From Streptomyces sp. NA02950 (GTDB taxonomy: Bacteria; Actinomycetota; Actinomycetes; Streptomycetales; Streptomycetaceae), in contig NZ_CP054916.1 in assembly GCF_013364155.1 (NCBI RefSeq), forward strand, positions 6,011,001 through 6,075,000: a stretch of DNA of 64,000 nucleotides, given 5' to 3'. Below, piece by piece: positions 36,101-44,230 of the stretch; the stretch's first letter is position 1, and every line of letters starts with the position of its first letter. The translations under genes were made by a program, and so were the position numbers. A model generated the notes under the pieces. It did not search any database. It saw nothing but the letters and a program-made list of their open reading frames with translations, and was not told the origin of the DNA.

Positions 36101-37268
36101 CGTGGTCAACGCCGATCTCCAGGAGAGCGTGGCGGGGCTGCGGATCGTGCAGGCGTTCCGCCGTGAGGGCTCCGGCCGGGAGCGGTTCGCCGGGCGCAGC
36201 GACGACTACCGCCGGGCGCGGGTGCGCGGCCAGTGGCTGATCTCGGTGTACTTCCCCTTCGTCCAGCTGCTGTCGTCCACCGCCGCCGCGCTGGTGCTGA
36301 TCGTGGGTGCCGGACGGGTCGGGGACGGCACGCTGACCGCGGGCGCGCTGGTCGCCTACCTCCTCTACATCGATCTGTTCTTCGCCCCCGTGCAGCAGCT
36401 TTCCCAGGTCTTCGACGGCTATCAGCAGGCCAGCGTCTCGCTCGGCCGGATCCAGGAGCTGCTGCGCGAGCCGACCACCACACCCCTGGCCGCGGCGCCG
36501 CGCGCGGTGTCCGCCGTCCGCGGCGATGTCACCTTCGAGGACGTGCGCTTCCGCTACAACGGCGAGGGCGAGGAGGCGCTGTCGGGCATCTCGCTGACCA
36601 TCCCAGCGGGCCAGACCGTGGCATTCGTCGGGGAGACCGGCGCGGGCAAGTCCACGCTGGTCAAGCTGGTGGCCCGGTTCTACGACCCGACCGGGGGCGC
36701 CGTGCGTGTCGACGGCACGGATCTGCGCGAGCTCGACCTCACCGCGTACCGCAACCGCCTGGGCGTGGTTCCGCAGGAGCCGTACCTCTTCCCCGGGACG
36801 GTGCGGGACGCCATCGCCTACGGACGGCCCGACGCGAGCGACGCCGAGGTGGAGGCGGCCGCGCGGGCGGTCGGCGCCCACGCCATGGTGGCCTCGCTGG
36901 ACGGGGGCTATCTGCATCCGGTCTCCGAGCGCGGACGCAATCTCTCCGCCGGACAGCGGCAGTTGATCGCGCTGGCGCGGGCGGAGCTGGTGGACCCGGA
37001 CGTCCTGCTGCTGGACGAGGCGACCGCGGCGCTGGACCTGGCCACCGAGGCGCTGGTCAACCAGGCCACCGACCGGCTGGCGGGGCGCCGCACCACCCTG
37101 GTGGTCGCCCACCGGCTGACCACCGCGGCCCGTGCGGACCGGGTGGTGGTCCTGGACCACGGCCGGGTCGTCGAGGACGGCACCCATGAGGAGCTGGTGG
37201 CGCGGGACGGCCGCTACGCCACGCTGTGGCGCACCTTCACCGGCGAGGCGACCCCGGTCGGCGCGTAG
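33147..37268 (+). CDS. Fused asymmetric ABC exporter (two TMD-NBD halves in one chain)
   Basis: 1373 aa from GTG 33147, with GGAAGGA 6 nt upstream. Half 1: six-helix exporter TMD (about 15-320), NBD1 with GASGSGKST, LSGGQ (483-487) and Walker B ending Asp507-Asp508, so the catalytic Glu is Asp. A linker of about 200 residues (585-785), rich in Ala/Gly/Pro/acidic residues, joins half 2: TMD (about 800-1100), NBD2 with GETGAGKST, signature LSAGQ (1266-1270) and Walker B Asp1290-Glu1291. One composite ATP site (NBD1 Walker B with NBD2 signature) is thus degenerate and the other consensus, as in heterodimeric exporters. It is probably a drug or lipid exporter; substrate unknown. Confidence 0.93.
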   Translation: MTDVVADEPGTQQGWVRRLTRWCWRYRRNVLLALGSSLGGMAVMALVPLVTKLIIDDVIVGHDRSMAPWATLLVVAALAVYAFTYVRRYYGGRLALDVQHDLRTEMYASISRLDGSRQDELSTGQIVGRATSDLQLIQGLLFMVPMMIGNVLLFLVSLVVMAVLSPMLTVVALAVAPALWIVASRSRVRLFPATWHAQGQAAAVAGVVDGAVTGVRVVKGFGQEGQETGKLREVSRGLFAARLRTVKLNSRYTPALQAVPALGQVAMLALGGWMATRGQITLGTFVAFSTYLAQLVGPVRMLTMMLTVGQQARAGVERVFELIDTEPAIEERPDARELPADAPATVEFDRVTFGYDPARPVLSEVSLRIEPGETLAVVGASGSGKSTLSMLLPRFYDVTSGAVRVGGHDVRELTYASLRAAIGLVPEDSFLFSDTVRANLAYGLPDATEERIRAAARAAQADGFVSALPDGYDTQVGEQGLTLSGGQRQRLALARAILTDPRLLVLDDATSAVDARVEHEIHEALRGVMAGRTTLLIAHRLSTLALADRVAVLDRGRLVDIGTDEELRKRCALYRRLLTDPDELSGITRDPAGRLAARDGDGSGRTAPVAEDRTGHRPWEVSATAGAFGGEASATGLAEPDLDGHRPAGAVAAGGRPDRSGYETAATGTAGPALGAAPSADGDRAAGDTPDLAGLTAAARRRPHGGDDPEHAAAADGAEPAAAPAVTPELWVRRAGEDSGPAVGNGGTTASAPAPGIAGALAGMPATPELLAKVEALPPATDTPDVDEERAVRPEKAYGLRQLLRGFGAPLLVSLLLVAVDALAGLLLPVLIRHGIDEGVQRLALGAVWAASGLALLVVLAQWAAQIGETRMTGRTGERVLYALRVKIFAQLQRLGLDYYERELTGKIMTRMTTDVDALSTFLQTGLVTAVVSLLTFFGILVALLVIDVQLALVVFATLPPLIIGTVFFRRRSVKAYELARERVSVVNADLQESVAGLRIVQAFRREGSGRERFAGRSDDYRRARVRGQWLISVYFPFVQLLSSTAAALVLIVGAGRVGDGTLTAGALVAYLLYIDLFFAPVQQLSQVFDGYQQASVSLGRIQELLREPTTTPLAAAPRAVSAVRGDVTFEDVRFRYNGEGEEALSGISLTIPAGQTVAFVGETGAGKSTLVKLVARFYDPTGGAVRVDGTDLRELDLTAYRNRLGVVPQEPYLFPGTVRDAIAYGRPDASDAEVEAAARAVGAHAMVASLDGGYLHPVSERGRNLSAGQRQLIALARAELVDPDVLLLDEATAALDLATEALVNQATDRLAGRRTTLVVAHRLTTAARADRVVVLDHGRVVEDGTHEELVARDGRYATLWRTFTGEATPVGA

Positions 37269-37368
37269 CCGGGGGGCGCGGCGCGGGGGGTCGCGGCCCG
37301 CTCGGGCGGGCCGATCGCCCCCGCCGTCCGTCACTCTCGGCGTTCGTCCGGGGTGACACAGGGTGAGA

Positions 37369-37830
37369 TCAGGGTTCCATCCCGCTGGCCCGCGCGATGC
37401 CCTCCACCTCGAGCCGGTCCCGCTCCCGCTGCTCCGCCTCGGCGGCCACCCGCTGCTTGTGCCGGTGGAGGAAATCGGGGTCCCCCGCCCGTTCCTGCGG
37501 GACCAGCACTTTCATCCCCTTGGCGTGCGGACTGTCGCCGAGGTCGACCACCACCCGCTCGTCCTGGGAGGTGAGCAGACCGAACAGCACCAGCAGCTCG
37601 GCCTGCAAGGCGGGGGTGAACAGCTCCTTCTCCTCCGGACCCATACCGAGTTCATAGGTTCCCCCGCGGACGGCCGGTGAGGTGCTCAGCTCGCGCAGCA
37701 GCCGCATCAGCAGCTCGAGCGAGCGCGGATCGATCCGTTCCTGCAACTCCGTCAGATATCGCGTCAGCCGCTCGGCCCGTTCACTCCGGTCGTGCCGTTC
37801 GTCTCGGTCCATGTACGCAGCATGGGCCAT
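37369..37830 (-). CDS. Hypothetical soluble protein
   Basis: 153 aa from ATG 37830; ATG 37812 (MDRDERHDRSERAERLTRY) is equally possible and neither has a strong ribosome site. It looks all-helical at the start (RLTRYLTELQERIDPRSLELLMRLLREL), then has a strand-rich part (ERVVVDLGDSPHAKGMKVLVPQERAG) and a charged coiled-coil end (RHKQRVAAEAEQRERDRLEVEG). No family recognised. It is convergent with the ABC exporter and divergent from the S37 peptidase. Confidence 0.7.
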   Translation of the reverse strand: MAHAAYMDRDERHDRSERAERLTRYLTELQERIDPRSLELLMRLLRELSTSPAVRGGTYELGMGPEEKELFTPALQAELLVLFGLLTSQDERVVVDLGDSPHAKGMKVLVPQERAGDPDFLHRHKQRVAAEAEQRERDRLEVEGIARASGMEP

Positions 37831-37987
37831 CACAGCCCGCTACGAAAGGGGGCGGGGGTAACAACTCTCCGTATTCGGCCGTCGGTTGGGCCGGAAAGAG
37901 ACCCCTAGCGACTGCGGCTGTGCCCCGAGTAGGTTCTCGGCGACCTGTGCGAATTCGTGTGAAACCAGGGGAAGAAGAGGAGGCCGC

Positions 37988-39391
37988 ATGGGCAAGGCGC
38001 TCAGATGGCTGTTGTCGCTGGTGATACTCGTGGGGGCGGCCGGATGGGGTGCGGGGAACGCATCCGCGCGGCCGGCCGCCCCCCAGGAGCCGGACATCAA
38101 GGAACGTGTCCTCGACATTCCGGGGATGAGTTTCGTCGAGGAGAAGCCCTACGTGGGATACCGCTTCCTCGTCTTCAGCTACACCCAGCCGGTGGACCAC
38201 CGCCATCCGTCGAAGGGGACCTTCCAGCAGCGGTTCACCCTGCTGCACAAGGCCACGGACCGCCCGACGGTCTTCTACACCTCGGGCTACAACGTCACCA
38301 CCACTCCGCGCCGCAGTGAGCCCACGCAGCTCGTCGACGGCAACCAGGTGTCGATGGAGTATCGATTCTTCACTCCCTCCCGGCCACAGCCCGCCGACTG
38401 GTCGAAGCTGGACATCTGGCAGGCCGCCAGTGACCAGCACCGCCTCTACCAGGCGCTGAAGCCCGTCTACGGCAGGAAGTGGCTGGCCACCGGCGGCAGC
38501 AAGGGCGGAATGACGGCGACCTACTACCGCCGCTTCTACCCGCGGGACATGGCCGGAACGATCGCCTACGTCGCCCCCAACGACGTGGTGAACAAGGAGG
38601 ACTCGGCCTACGACCGCTTCTTCCGCACCGTCGGCACGGCCGAGTGCCGCACCAAGCTCAACGCGGTGCAGCGCGAGGCGCTGGTGCGCCGTGACGAGAT
38701 CGTGGCGCGCTACCAGAAGTGGGCCGACGACGAGAAACAGACCTTCACCGTCGTCGGCAGCGCCGACAAGGCGTACGAGAACGTGGTCCTGGACCTGGTG
38801 TGGGCCTTCTGGCAGTACCACCTGCTGAAGGACTGCGCGGACGTCCCCGCGGCCACCGCCTCGACCGATGAGCTCTACCGTTTCATCGACGAGATCTCCG
38901 GCTTCTCCGCCTACACCGACCAGGGCCTGGAGACCTACACGCCGTACTACTACCAGGCGGGCACCGAGCTGGGTTCGCCCTCGTTCCGCACCCCGCACCT
39001 GGACGGGCTGCTGCGCTACCCGGGCATCTACGCCCCGCGCAACTACGTCCCGCGGGACATCCCGATGCGCTTCAAGCCCAAGGCGATGCGCGACGTGGAC
39101 AGCTGGGTGCGCCATGACTCCCAGCGGATGCTGTTCGTGTACGGGCAGAACGACCCGTGGGGCGGGGAGCGGTTCCGGCTCGGCAAGGGCGCCGAGGACA
39201 GTTACGTCTACACCGTCGCGGGCGGCAACCACGGCTCCAACATCGCCGGTCTCACGGCCGGTGAGAAGGCCAAGGCCACCGAGGCGGTCCAGCGGTGGGC
39301 GGGGGTCTCCCCGGCCGGCAAGCCGCTGGCGCCCTTGGACAAGCGGCTGGACAAGCGCGACCTCGAGCGCCTGCCGGTCCTGAGGCCGTAA
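37988..39391 (+). CDS. Secreted S37-family aminopeptidase (PS-10 / tripeptidyl type)
   Basis: 467 aa from ATG 37988, with GAGGAGG upstream. Residues 1-28 are a signal peptide (MGKALRWLLSLVILVGAAG, ending ASA). The alpha/beta-hydrolase body has VFSYTQPVDHRHPSKGTFQQR at its start, the nucleophile Ser in LATGGSKGGMTATYY, MLFVYGQNDPWGG around the Asp, and His in VAGGNHGSNI. This matches the Streptomyces Peptidase_S37 group, which releases tripeptides or Pro-containing peptides from protein N-termini outside the cell. It stands alone, with a bidirectional terminator downstream. Confidence 0.92.
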   Translation: MGKALRWLLSLVILVGAAGWGAGNASARPAAPQEPDIKERVLDIPGMSFVEEKPYVGYRFLVFSYTQPVDHRHPSKGTFQQRFTLLHKATDRPTVFYTSGYNVTTTPRRSEPTQLVDGNQVSMEYRFFTPSRPQPADWSKLDIWQAASDQHRLYQALKPVYGRKWLATGGSKGGMTATYYRRFYPRDMAGTIAYVAPNDVVNKEDSAYDRFFRTVGTAECRTKLNAVQREALVRRDEIVARYQKWADDEKQTFTVVGSADKAYENVVLDLVWAFWQYHLLKDCADVPAATASTDELYRFIDEISGFSAYTDQGLETYTPYYYQAGTELGSPSFRTPHLDGLLRYPGIYAPRNYVPRDIPMRFKPKAMRDVDSWVRHDSQRMLFVYGQNDPWGGERFRLGKGAEDSYVYTVAGGNHGSNIAGLTAGEKAKATEAVQRWAGVSPAGKPLAPLDKRLDKRDLERLPVLRP

Positions 39392-39437
39392 GCGGGGCCG
39401 GAGACCTCGTCCCCGTTCCGGCGGGACGGAGGGGTAC

Positions 39438-39465
39438 GGGGCCGGGGGCTGCGGCCCCCGGCCCC
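39438..39465. terminator. Bidirectional terminator
   Basis: GGGGCCGGGGGC (39438-39449) and GCCCCCGGCCCC (39454-39465) form a perfect 12-bp stem with loop TGCG. It lies between the convergent S37 peptidase and GH3 genes. Confidence 0.85.
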
Positions 39466-39495
39466 TTCCGTTGTGGTGCCGCTTCCGCGGCCGGC

Positions 39496-41445
39496 TCAGT
39501 CGTAGGAGAGGCCGTGCCCGATCGGGTACAGCACCCGGGACGGCTCGTCCGCGTCCCGCACCGCGACCGGCAGCCGGCCGCGCGGATCCGCCTTCCCCGC
39601 GATCACCCGGGCGGCCGCCCGCAGTTCCACATCCGTCCATGAGTAGGCGGCCAGCGACGCCCCGGGCTCGGCGTCCGCACCCCGCAGCCGCGCGATGTCG
39701 TAGGGATTGCGGATGGCCAGGTGCACCACCGGCCTCCCGGTGGCCACCAGCGCCGAGACCAGGGCCCGCTGCGCGGATCCGGCGCCCACGTTGTACGTCG
39801 CCACCACCACCGCGTCCCGGCCCCGCGCCGCCGCCACCGCCTCGTCGATCCGCCCCGGCGACGGATCGGGCGCGGTGCCCGTGCCCGTGGACAGGGCCTC
39901 CGCCGAGAACCCGAGACCGTTCAGCGCACGGGCGAGCACGGCCGTGGGCGGCCCGCCGGTCCCGGACGGCGCGGCCGGGTCCACCCCCACCACCAGCAGC
40001 CGGTGATGGCGCCTGCGGGACAGCGGCAGCAGCCGCTCCCGGTTGGTCAGCAGGGTGGTGGTGCGGTCGGCGATCCGGTCGGCGGTGGCGCGGTGCTTGG
40101 CGGTGCCCACCGTGCGGTCCACCTCCCGGGCGCTGGTGTACGGATCGTCGAACAGGCCGCGGCGCGCCTTGAGTTCCAGGACGCGCCGCAGGGACTCGTC
40201 GAGGCGCGCCTCGGTGAGCTCGCCGTCCCGTACGGCCTTGTGGACACCGCGCCAGGCGGCGGACAGGTCCGGCGGGTTGAGCAGCTGGTCCGCACCCGCC
40301 TTCAGCGCGAGCACCGGCACCCGGTCGTCGCCGTACTTCTTGCGCACGCCCTCCATGCCGAGCGAGTCGGTGACCACCACACCGTCGTAGCCGAGCTCCT
40401 CGCGCAGCACACCGGTGAGGATGGGCCGGGAGAGGGTCGCGGGGTCGTCGGCCGGGTCCAGGGCCGGGAACAGCAGATGCGCGGTCATGATCGAGTCGAT
40501 GCCCGCCGCGATGGCGGCCCGGAACGGCGGTGCGTCCAGCCGCTCCCACTCCTTGCGGGAGTGGGTGATCACCGGCAGGCCCACATGGCTGTCCACGGTG
40601 GTGTCGCCGTGCCCGGGGAAGTGCTTGGCGGTGGCCGCCACCCCCGCGCTCCGGTACCCCCGCACCTGGGCGGCGACCAGCCGGGCGACGGCCCGGGGGT
40701 CGGCGCCGAAGGACCGTACGCCGATCACCGGGTTGGCCGGATTGACGTTGACGTCGGCGACCGGGGCGTAGTCCTGGCGGATGCCGAGCGCGGCCAGTTC
40801 GGCTCCGGCGATCCGGCCCGCGGTGCGCGCGTCCTTCGCGCTGCCGCCCGCGCCGAGCGCCATCGCACCGGGCAAAAGGGTGGCGGGGGCGCCGATCCGG
40901 GCCACGATGCCGTGCTCCTGGTCCGTGGAGAGCAGCAGTGGCACGGGGGCCCGGCGGTCCCCCAGCGCCGCCTTCTGGATGCCGTTGGAGAGCGCGGCGA
41001 CCTGGTGGGGGTCGCGGATGTTGTGCGTCCAGCCGAAGTAGATGATCCCGCCGACGTGGTACTTCGCGATCAGTTCGGCGGCGTTGGCGACACCCAGTTC
41101 CTTCTGGTTCGACGCGACGTCGGCGGGGTCGGGCGCGGTGGCCGAATGCCCGTACACCCGCATCACGAAGAGCTGGCCGATCTTCTGGTCCAGCGTCATC
41201 CGCCCGATGAGCGCATCGACGCGGTCGCGGTGGTGGTTCCGGGCGGTGTCCCCGTCGCGTGTCGCGGCCCGGTCCCCGGCCGCACCGGGCCCGGTGCCGG
41301 GGCGGGCCGAGGAGGTGGTGGCGGAGGGGGACGGGCGGCGCGCCGGGGCACCGCCGAGCGCCCCTGGGGCGCAGGCGGTCGCGGCGGCGGCCACGGAGGC
41401 GGCGGTGGCGGCGAGCAGGGCGCGGCGTGACGGGGGCTCGGGCAC
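39496..41445 (-). CDS. GH3 beta-N-acetylglucosaminidase-like lipoprotein (NagZ type)
   Basis: 649 aa from GTG 41445, with GGAAGGAG 5 nt upstream. The N-terminus SRRALLAATAASVAAAATAC has a twin-Arg pair and a lipobox Cys, so it is probably a Tat-exported lipoprotein. The GH3 barrel (about 75-400) carries the NagZ His loop KHFPGHGDTTVDSHVGLP and the nucleophile Asp in GVVVTDSLGMEGV. A GH3 C-terminal alpha/beta domain (about 440-645) follows, ending YPIGHGLSYD. It should cleave GlcNAc from peptidoglycan or chito-oligosaccharide fragments at the cell surface. The His/Asp dyad suggests the N-acetylglucosaminidase subgroup; some members act as phosphorylases. Confidence 0.9.
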   Translation of the reverse strand: MPEPPSRRALLAATAASVAAAATACAPGALGGAPARRPSPSATTSSARPGTGPGAAGDRAATRDGDTARNHHRDRVDALIGRMTLDQKIGQLFVMRVYGHSATAPDPADVASNQKELGVANAAELIAKYHVGGIIYFGWTHNIRDPHQVAALSNGIQKAALGDRRAPVPLLLSTDQEHGIVARIGAPATLLPGAMALGAGGSAKDARTAGRIAGAELAALGIRQDYAPVADVNVNPANPVIGVRSFGADPRAVARLVAAQVRGYRSAGVAATAKHFPGHGDTTVDSHVGLPVITHSRKEWERLDAPPFRAAIAAGIDSIMTAHLLFPALDPADDPATLSRPILTGVLREELGYDGVVVTDSLGMEGVRKKYGDDRVPVLALKAGADQLLNPPDLSAAWRGVHKAVRDGELTEARLDESLRRVLELKARRGLFDDPYTSAREVDRTVGTAKHRATADRIADRTTTLLTNRERLLPLSRRRHHRLLVVGVDPAAPSGTGGPPTAVLARALNGLGFSAEALSTGTGTAPDPSPGRIDEAVAAARGRDAVVVATYNVGAGSAQRALVSALVATGRPVVHLAIRNPYDIARLRGADAEPGASLAAYSWTDVELRAAARVIAGKADPRGRLPVAVRDADEPSRVLYPIGHGLSYD

Positions 41446-41495
41446 CCGCACTCCTTCCGTCGAGGTGGAGGGGGTGGCTGGCGGTTGCTATGACA

Positions 41496-41524
41496 CGCTT
41501 AAGTGGAAAGCAGATCCGGGTCAA
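41496..41524 (-). promoter_or_regulatory. Candidate promoter of the GH3 gene
   Basis: Read leftward: TTGACC (41519-41524), 17-nt spacer, TAAGCG (41496-41501). The -35 is good, the -10 is weak. The region is AT-richer than average. Confidence 0.4.
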
Positions 41525-41553
41525 TGGGAATCGCTTTTTCGGTTCAACTTCGG

Positions 41554-42075
41554 TCAGGAGAAGACCGGTTGTGAGGGCAGACGTTCCTTAGGCACCACGA
41601 AGACGGCGATCAGATGGAACGGCGCGAAGCATTCCGGCGGTGGTGAGGGATGCCGCCCCGCGACGAGCACCAGCCGGTCCCCGGACCGCCGCAGCGTCGC
41701 CGACGGCCATCGCGCGCACCCCGTGGTCATGGACCAGCCGACCAGCGCGGTCCGCGAGAAGTCGGTGTTCCGGGCTTTGGCGGTGATGGCGTCGGCCCGC
41801 CGGCCGAAGTGGCCGGCGAAGGCGTCGAGTCCGGCCCCGTCGCGCAGCACGGTGTGGATCTCGGGTGCGCCGCCGGAGGTGCTGGCGAAGTAGGCGAGCC
41901 CGGTGTCGATCCGCCCGCTGTCGATCCGCCCGCCGGGCCGGGACGGGGAGGTGCCGCCGGTGCTCCGGGAGGGGTGCGCACCGGCGGCGGGATGCTCCCG
42001 GCCGCAGGCGGCGGAGAGCGTGATCAGCGACGCGGCCAGCAGCGAGGCCGATACCGCTCTGCGGAGACTCCCCAT
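41554..42075 (-). CDS. Small putative lipoprotein
   Basis: 173 aa from ATG 42075 (MGSLRRAVSASLLAASLITLSAAC), which places a basic start, hydrophobic core and the lipobox LSAAC at the right distance; longer upstream starts would destroy the signal. After a Ser/Gly/Pro-rich spacer the body reads TGLAYFASTSGGAPEIHTVLRDGAGLDAFAGHFGRRAD and FSRTALVGWSMTTGCARWPSATL. A late Cys pair suggests no disulfide network. Function is unknown. It lies upstream of and on the same strand as the GH3 gene, 108 bp away. Confidence 0.75.
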   Translation of the reverse strand: MGSLRRAVSASLLAASLITLSAACGREHPAAGAHPSRSTGGTSPSRPGGRIDSGRIDTGLAYFASTSGGAPEIHTVLRDGAGLDAFAGHFGRRADAITAKARNTDFSRTALVGWSMTTGCARWPSATLRRSGDRLVLVAGRHPSPPPECFAPFHLIAVFVVPKERLPSQPVFS

Positions 42076-42220
42076 CAGCACACCGCTTGGACGCCCGGCG
42101 GGCCGGGCCGGTTCCCGGGGCGGCGCGGGTTTCCTGAGGTGATGAGGAACGGGGCACATCCGCCCATAGTGACAGCGGCCCGTGGCCCGGCGCCGGTACC
42201 CGGCCTCCCGACGCGTCGGG

Positions 42221-43135
42221 TCAGGTGGTGCGGTGGGGCCAGAGGTCGCGCAGCAGGCGGACGGTCTCGGTGATGGCCGGGCGACGCGAGGCGCCGGTGC
42301 GCCACAGGGCGTACAGCCGTCGTACCGGGACCGGTTCGAGGGGGACCGCCCGCACCCCCTCCGGCAGCGGGCCGCGCCCGAGGCGGGGCATCAGGGCGAT
42401 CCCGAGCCCGGCCGCGACCAGCGCGATCTGGGTGTGGTTCTCCGCGGCCTGGTAGGCGAGGTCCGGTTCATGGCCCGACGCCCGCAGCGTACGGACCAGC
42501 CAGTCGTGGCACACCGACCCCGGCGGCTGGCAGATCCAGCGCTGGCCCGGGAGGTCGTCGCGGCTCAGCGCCCGTTCCCTGCCGCGTTCGGCCAGCGGAT
42601 GTCCGGCCGGGATCAGGATGTCGCACGAGTCGTCCCCGATGACGGCCCGCTCCAGACCCTCCGGGGCGGGCAGCGGCGCGATGTCCCAGTCGTGGGCGAC
42701 CGCCATGTCGATCACGCCCTGCGCCACCAGGTCCAGCGACAGATGCGGATCCACCTCCAGCAGCCGGGCGTCCAGCGAGGGGTGTTCCTCGCGCACCCGC
42801 GCCAGCACCGGGGGCATCAGCCCGCGCGCCGCCGTGGCGAACGCGCCGATCACCAGCCGCCCGGTGGGACGGCCGCGCCGCTCCTCCAGCGAGGTCTCCG
42901 CCTGTTCGACGATGGCCAGCAGCTGCTGCGCGGTGGCGGCCAGGTGCTGGGCCGCGTCGGTCAGCGCGATGCCCCGGCCCTGGCGCTCCAGGAGGGTGGT
43001 GCGGGTCTCCCGCTCCAACTTGGCGATCTGCTGCGAGATCGCGGACGGGGTGTAGCCGAGCGCCGTCGCCGCGGCACTCACCGACCCGTGCACGGCGACC
43101 GCGTGCAGAGCCCGCAGCCGGGCCAGATCCAGCAT
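42221..43135 (-). CDS. LysR-family regulator
   Basis: 304 aa from ATG 43135 (GGGAGG 6-7 nt upstream). The winged HTH at 1-60 reads LRALHAVAVHGSVSAAATALGYTPSAISQQIAKLERETRTTLLERQGRG. The effector domain contains GRLVIGAFATAARGLMPPVL, MAVAHDWD and AGLGIALMPRLG. It is divergent from the EamA exporter across a 94-bp gap with a T-N11-A-type inverted repeat, so it probably controls that exporter. The exporter frame is broken here, so the regulator may have lost its target. Confidence 0.92.
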   Translation of the reverse strand: MLDLARLRALHAVAVHGSVSAAATALGYTPSAISQQIAKLERETRTTLLERQGRGIALTDAAQHLAATAQQLLAIVEQAETSLEERRGRPTGRLVIGAFATAARGLMPPVLARVREEHPSLDARLLEVDPHLSLDLVAQGVIDMAVAHDWDIAPLPAPEGLERAVIGDDSCDILIPAGHPLAERGRERALSRDDLPGQRWICQPPGSVCHDWLVRTLRASGHEPDLAYQAAENHTQIALVAAGLGIALMPRLGRGPLPEGVRAVPLEPVPVRRLYALWRTGASRRPAITETVRLLRDLWPHRTT

Positions 43136-43165
43136 GGGGCGCCTCCCTCTCACCTTTTATGTTCG

Positions 43166-43183
43166 CTGCATCCAACCATGCAG
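43166..43183. promoter_or_regulatory. LysR-type box
   Basis: CTGCAT-CCAACC-ATGCAG has perfect 6-bp arms and sits between the divergent LysR and EamA genes. It fits the T-N11-A pattern of LysR sites. Confidence 0.6.
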
Positions 43184-43229
43184 AAATCCGCGCTGGTGCT
43201 ACAAGGTCGCCGGACATGATCCTCGACCC

Positions 43230-44230
43230 ATGCGACCTGCACACATCGCCCTCGCGGTCCTCGTCGCCGCCGCCTGGGGCGTCAACTTCACGGTCATCGA
43301 GGTGGGGCTCGACCACTTCCCGCCGCTGCTCTTCTGCGCCCTGCGGTTCCTGGCGGCCGCGCTGCCCGCGGTGTTCCTGGTCGGGCCGCCACGGGTCGCC
43401 TGGCGCTGGGTCCTGGGGGTCGGGTTCGCGCTGGGGGTGGCCAAGTTCGGGCTGCTGTTCATCGGGATGCACGAGGGGATGCCCGCCGGTCTCTCCTCGC
43501 TGGTACTCCAGATCCAGGCGGTCTTCACCGCGCTGTTCGCCTCCGTGGTGCTGGCCGAACGCCCCACCCGGGTCCGGCTGCTGGGCATGGGTGTCGCCCT
43601 CACCGGAATCGCGGTGGCCGCCGTCGACGAGGGCACCTCCGGTCCGCTCCTCGGCTTTGTGCTGGTGATCGCGGCGGCGGCGTTCTGGGGCGTCTCCAAC
43701 GTCCTCATGCGCAAGGCCGCACCGCCCGACGGCTTAGCTTCATGGTGTGGGTGAGCCTGGTGCCGGTGCTGCCGCTGCTCGGGCTCTCGCTGATGTTCGA
43801 GGGCGCCGAGCCCGACCTCCGGGCGCTGGCCGGGGTCGACTGGGCCGGGGCGGGCACCGTCGGCTACGTCGCCTGGATCACCACCGTGTTCGGCTTCGGG
43901 GTGTGGGGCTTCCTGCTGCGCACCTACGACGCCTCGGCGGTCGCCCCCTTCTCGCTGCTGGTGCCGGTGTTCGGAATGTCCTCGGCGGCGCTGGTGCTGG
44001 GGGAGGAGATCAGCCCGCTGCGCCGGCTGGCGGCCGCGCTGCTGGTGGGCGGGGTGGCGCTGACCTCGCTCCCGGCCGCCCGGCTGCGCGGTCTGCTCAG
44101 GCCGCGTCGGCGAGCAGCCGCAGCAGATGCTCCCGGGCCGGAGCGAGCAGCCCCGGCAGCTCCGGCGCCTGCGGGTACCAGCGCTTCTCGTACTCCCAGC
44201 ACAGCCAGCCGTCCCAGCCTTCACGGCTGA
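43230..44230 (+). pseudogene. EamA (DMT) exporter split by a one-base frameshift
   Basis: The first part (43230-43754) encodes ten-helix DMT transporter sequence: HIALAVLVAAAWGVNFTVIE, GMPAGLSSLVLQIQAVFTALFAS, FWGVSNVLMRKAAPPDG. It then runs into GGC TTA GCT TCA TGG TGT GGG TGA. The missing second half continues in another frame from about 43733: MVWVSLVPVLPLLGLSLMF, VAWITTVFGFGVWGFLLRTYDA, VALTSLPAARLRGLL. Adding one base at 43733-43734 would restore a normal exporter of about 290 aa. The second frame runs 134 bp into the convergent isomerase gene. It is either a real recent pseudogene or a sequencing error. Confidence 0.82.

Noticed and set aside
33639..37334. Very long minus-strand open frame (1231 codons) opposite the ABC exporter
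   Set aside because: It is the antisense shadow of a clear transporter with all ABC motifs; its composition is Gly/Gln/His/Arg-rich without any domain.
37781..41524. 1247-codon minus-strand frame over the S37 and GH3 genes
   Set aside because: Both genes in other frames have signal sequences and catalytic motifs; this frame has neither.
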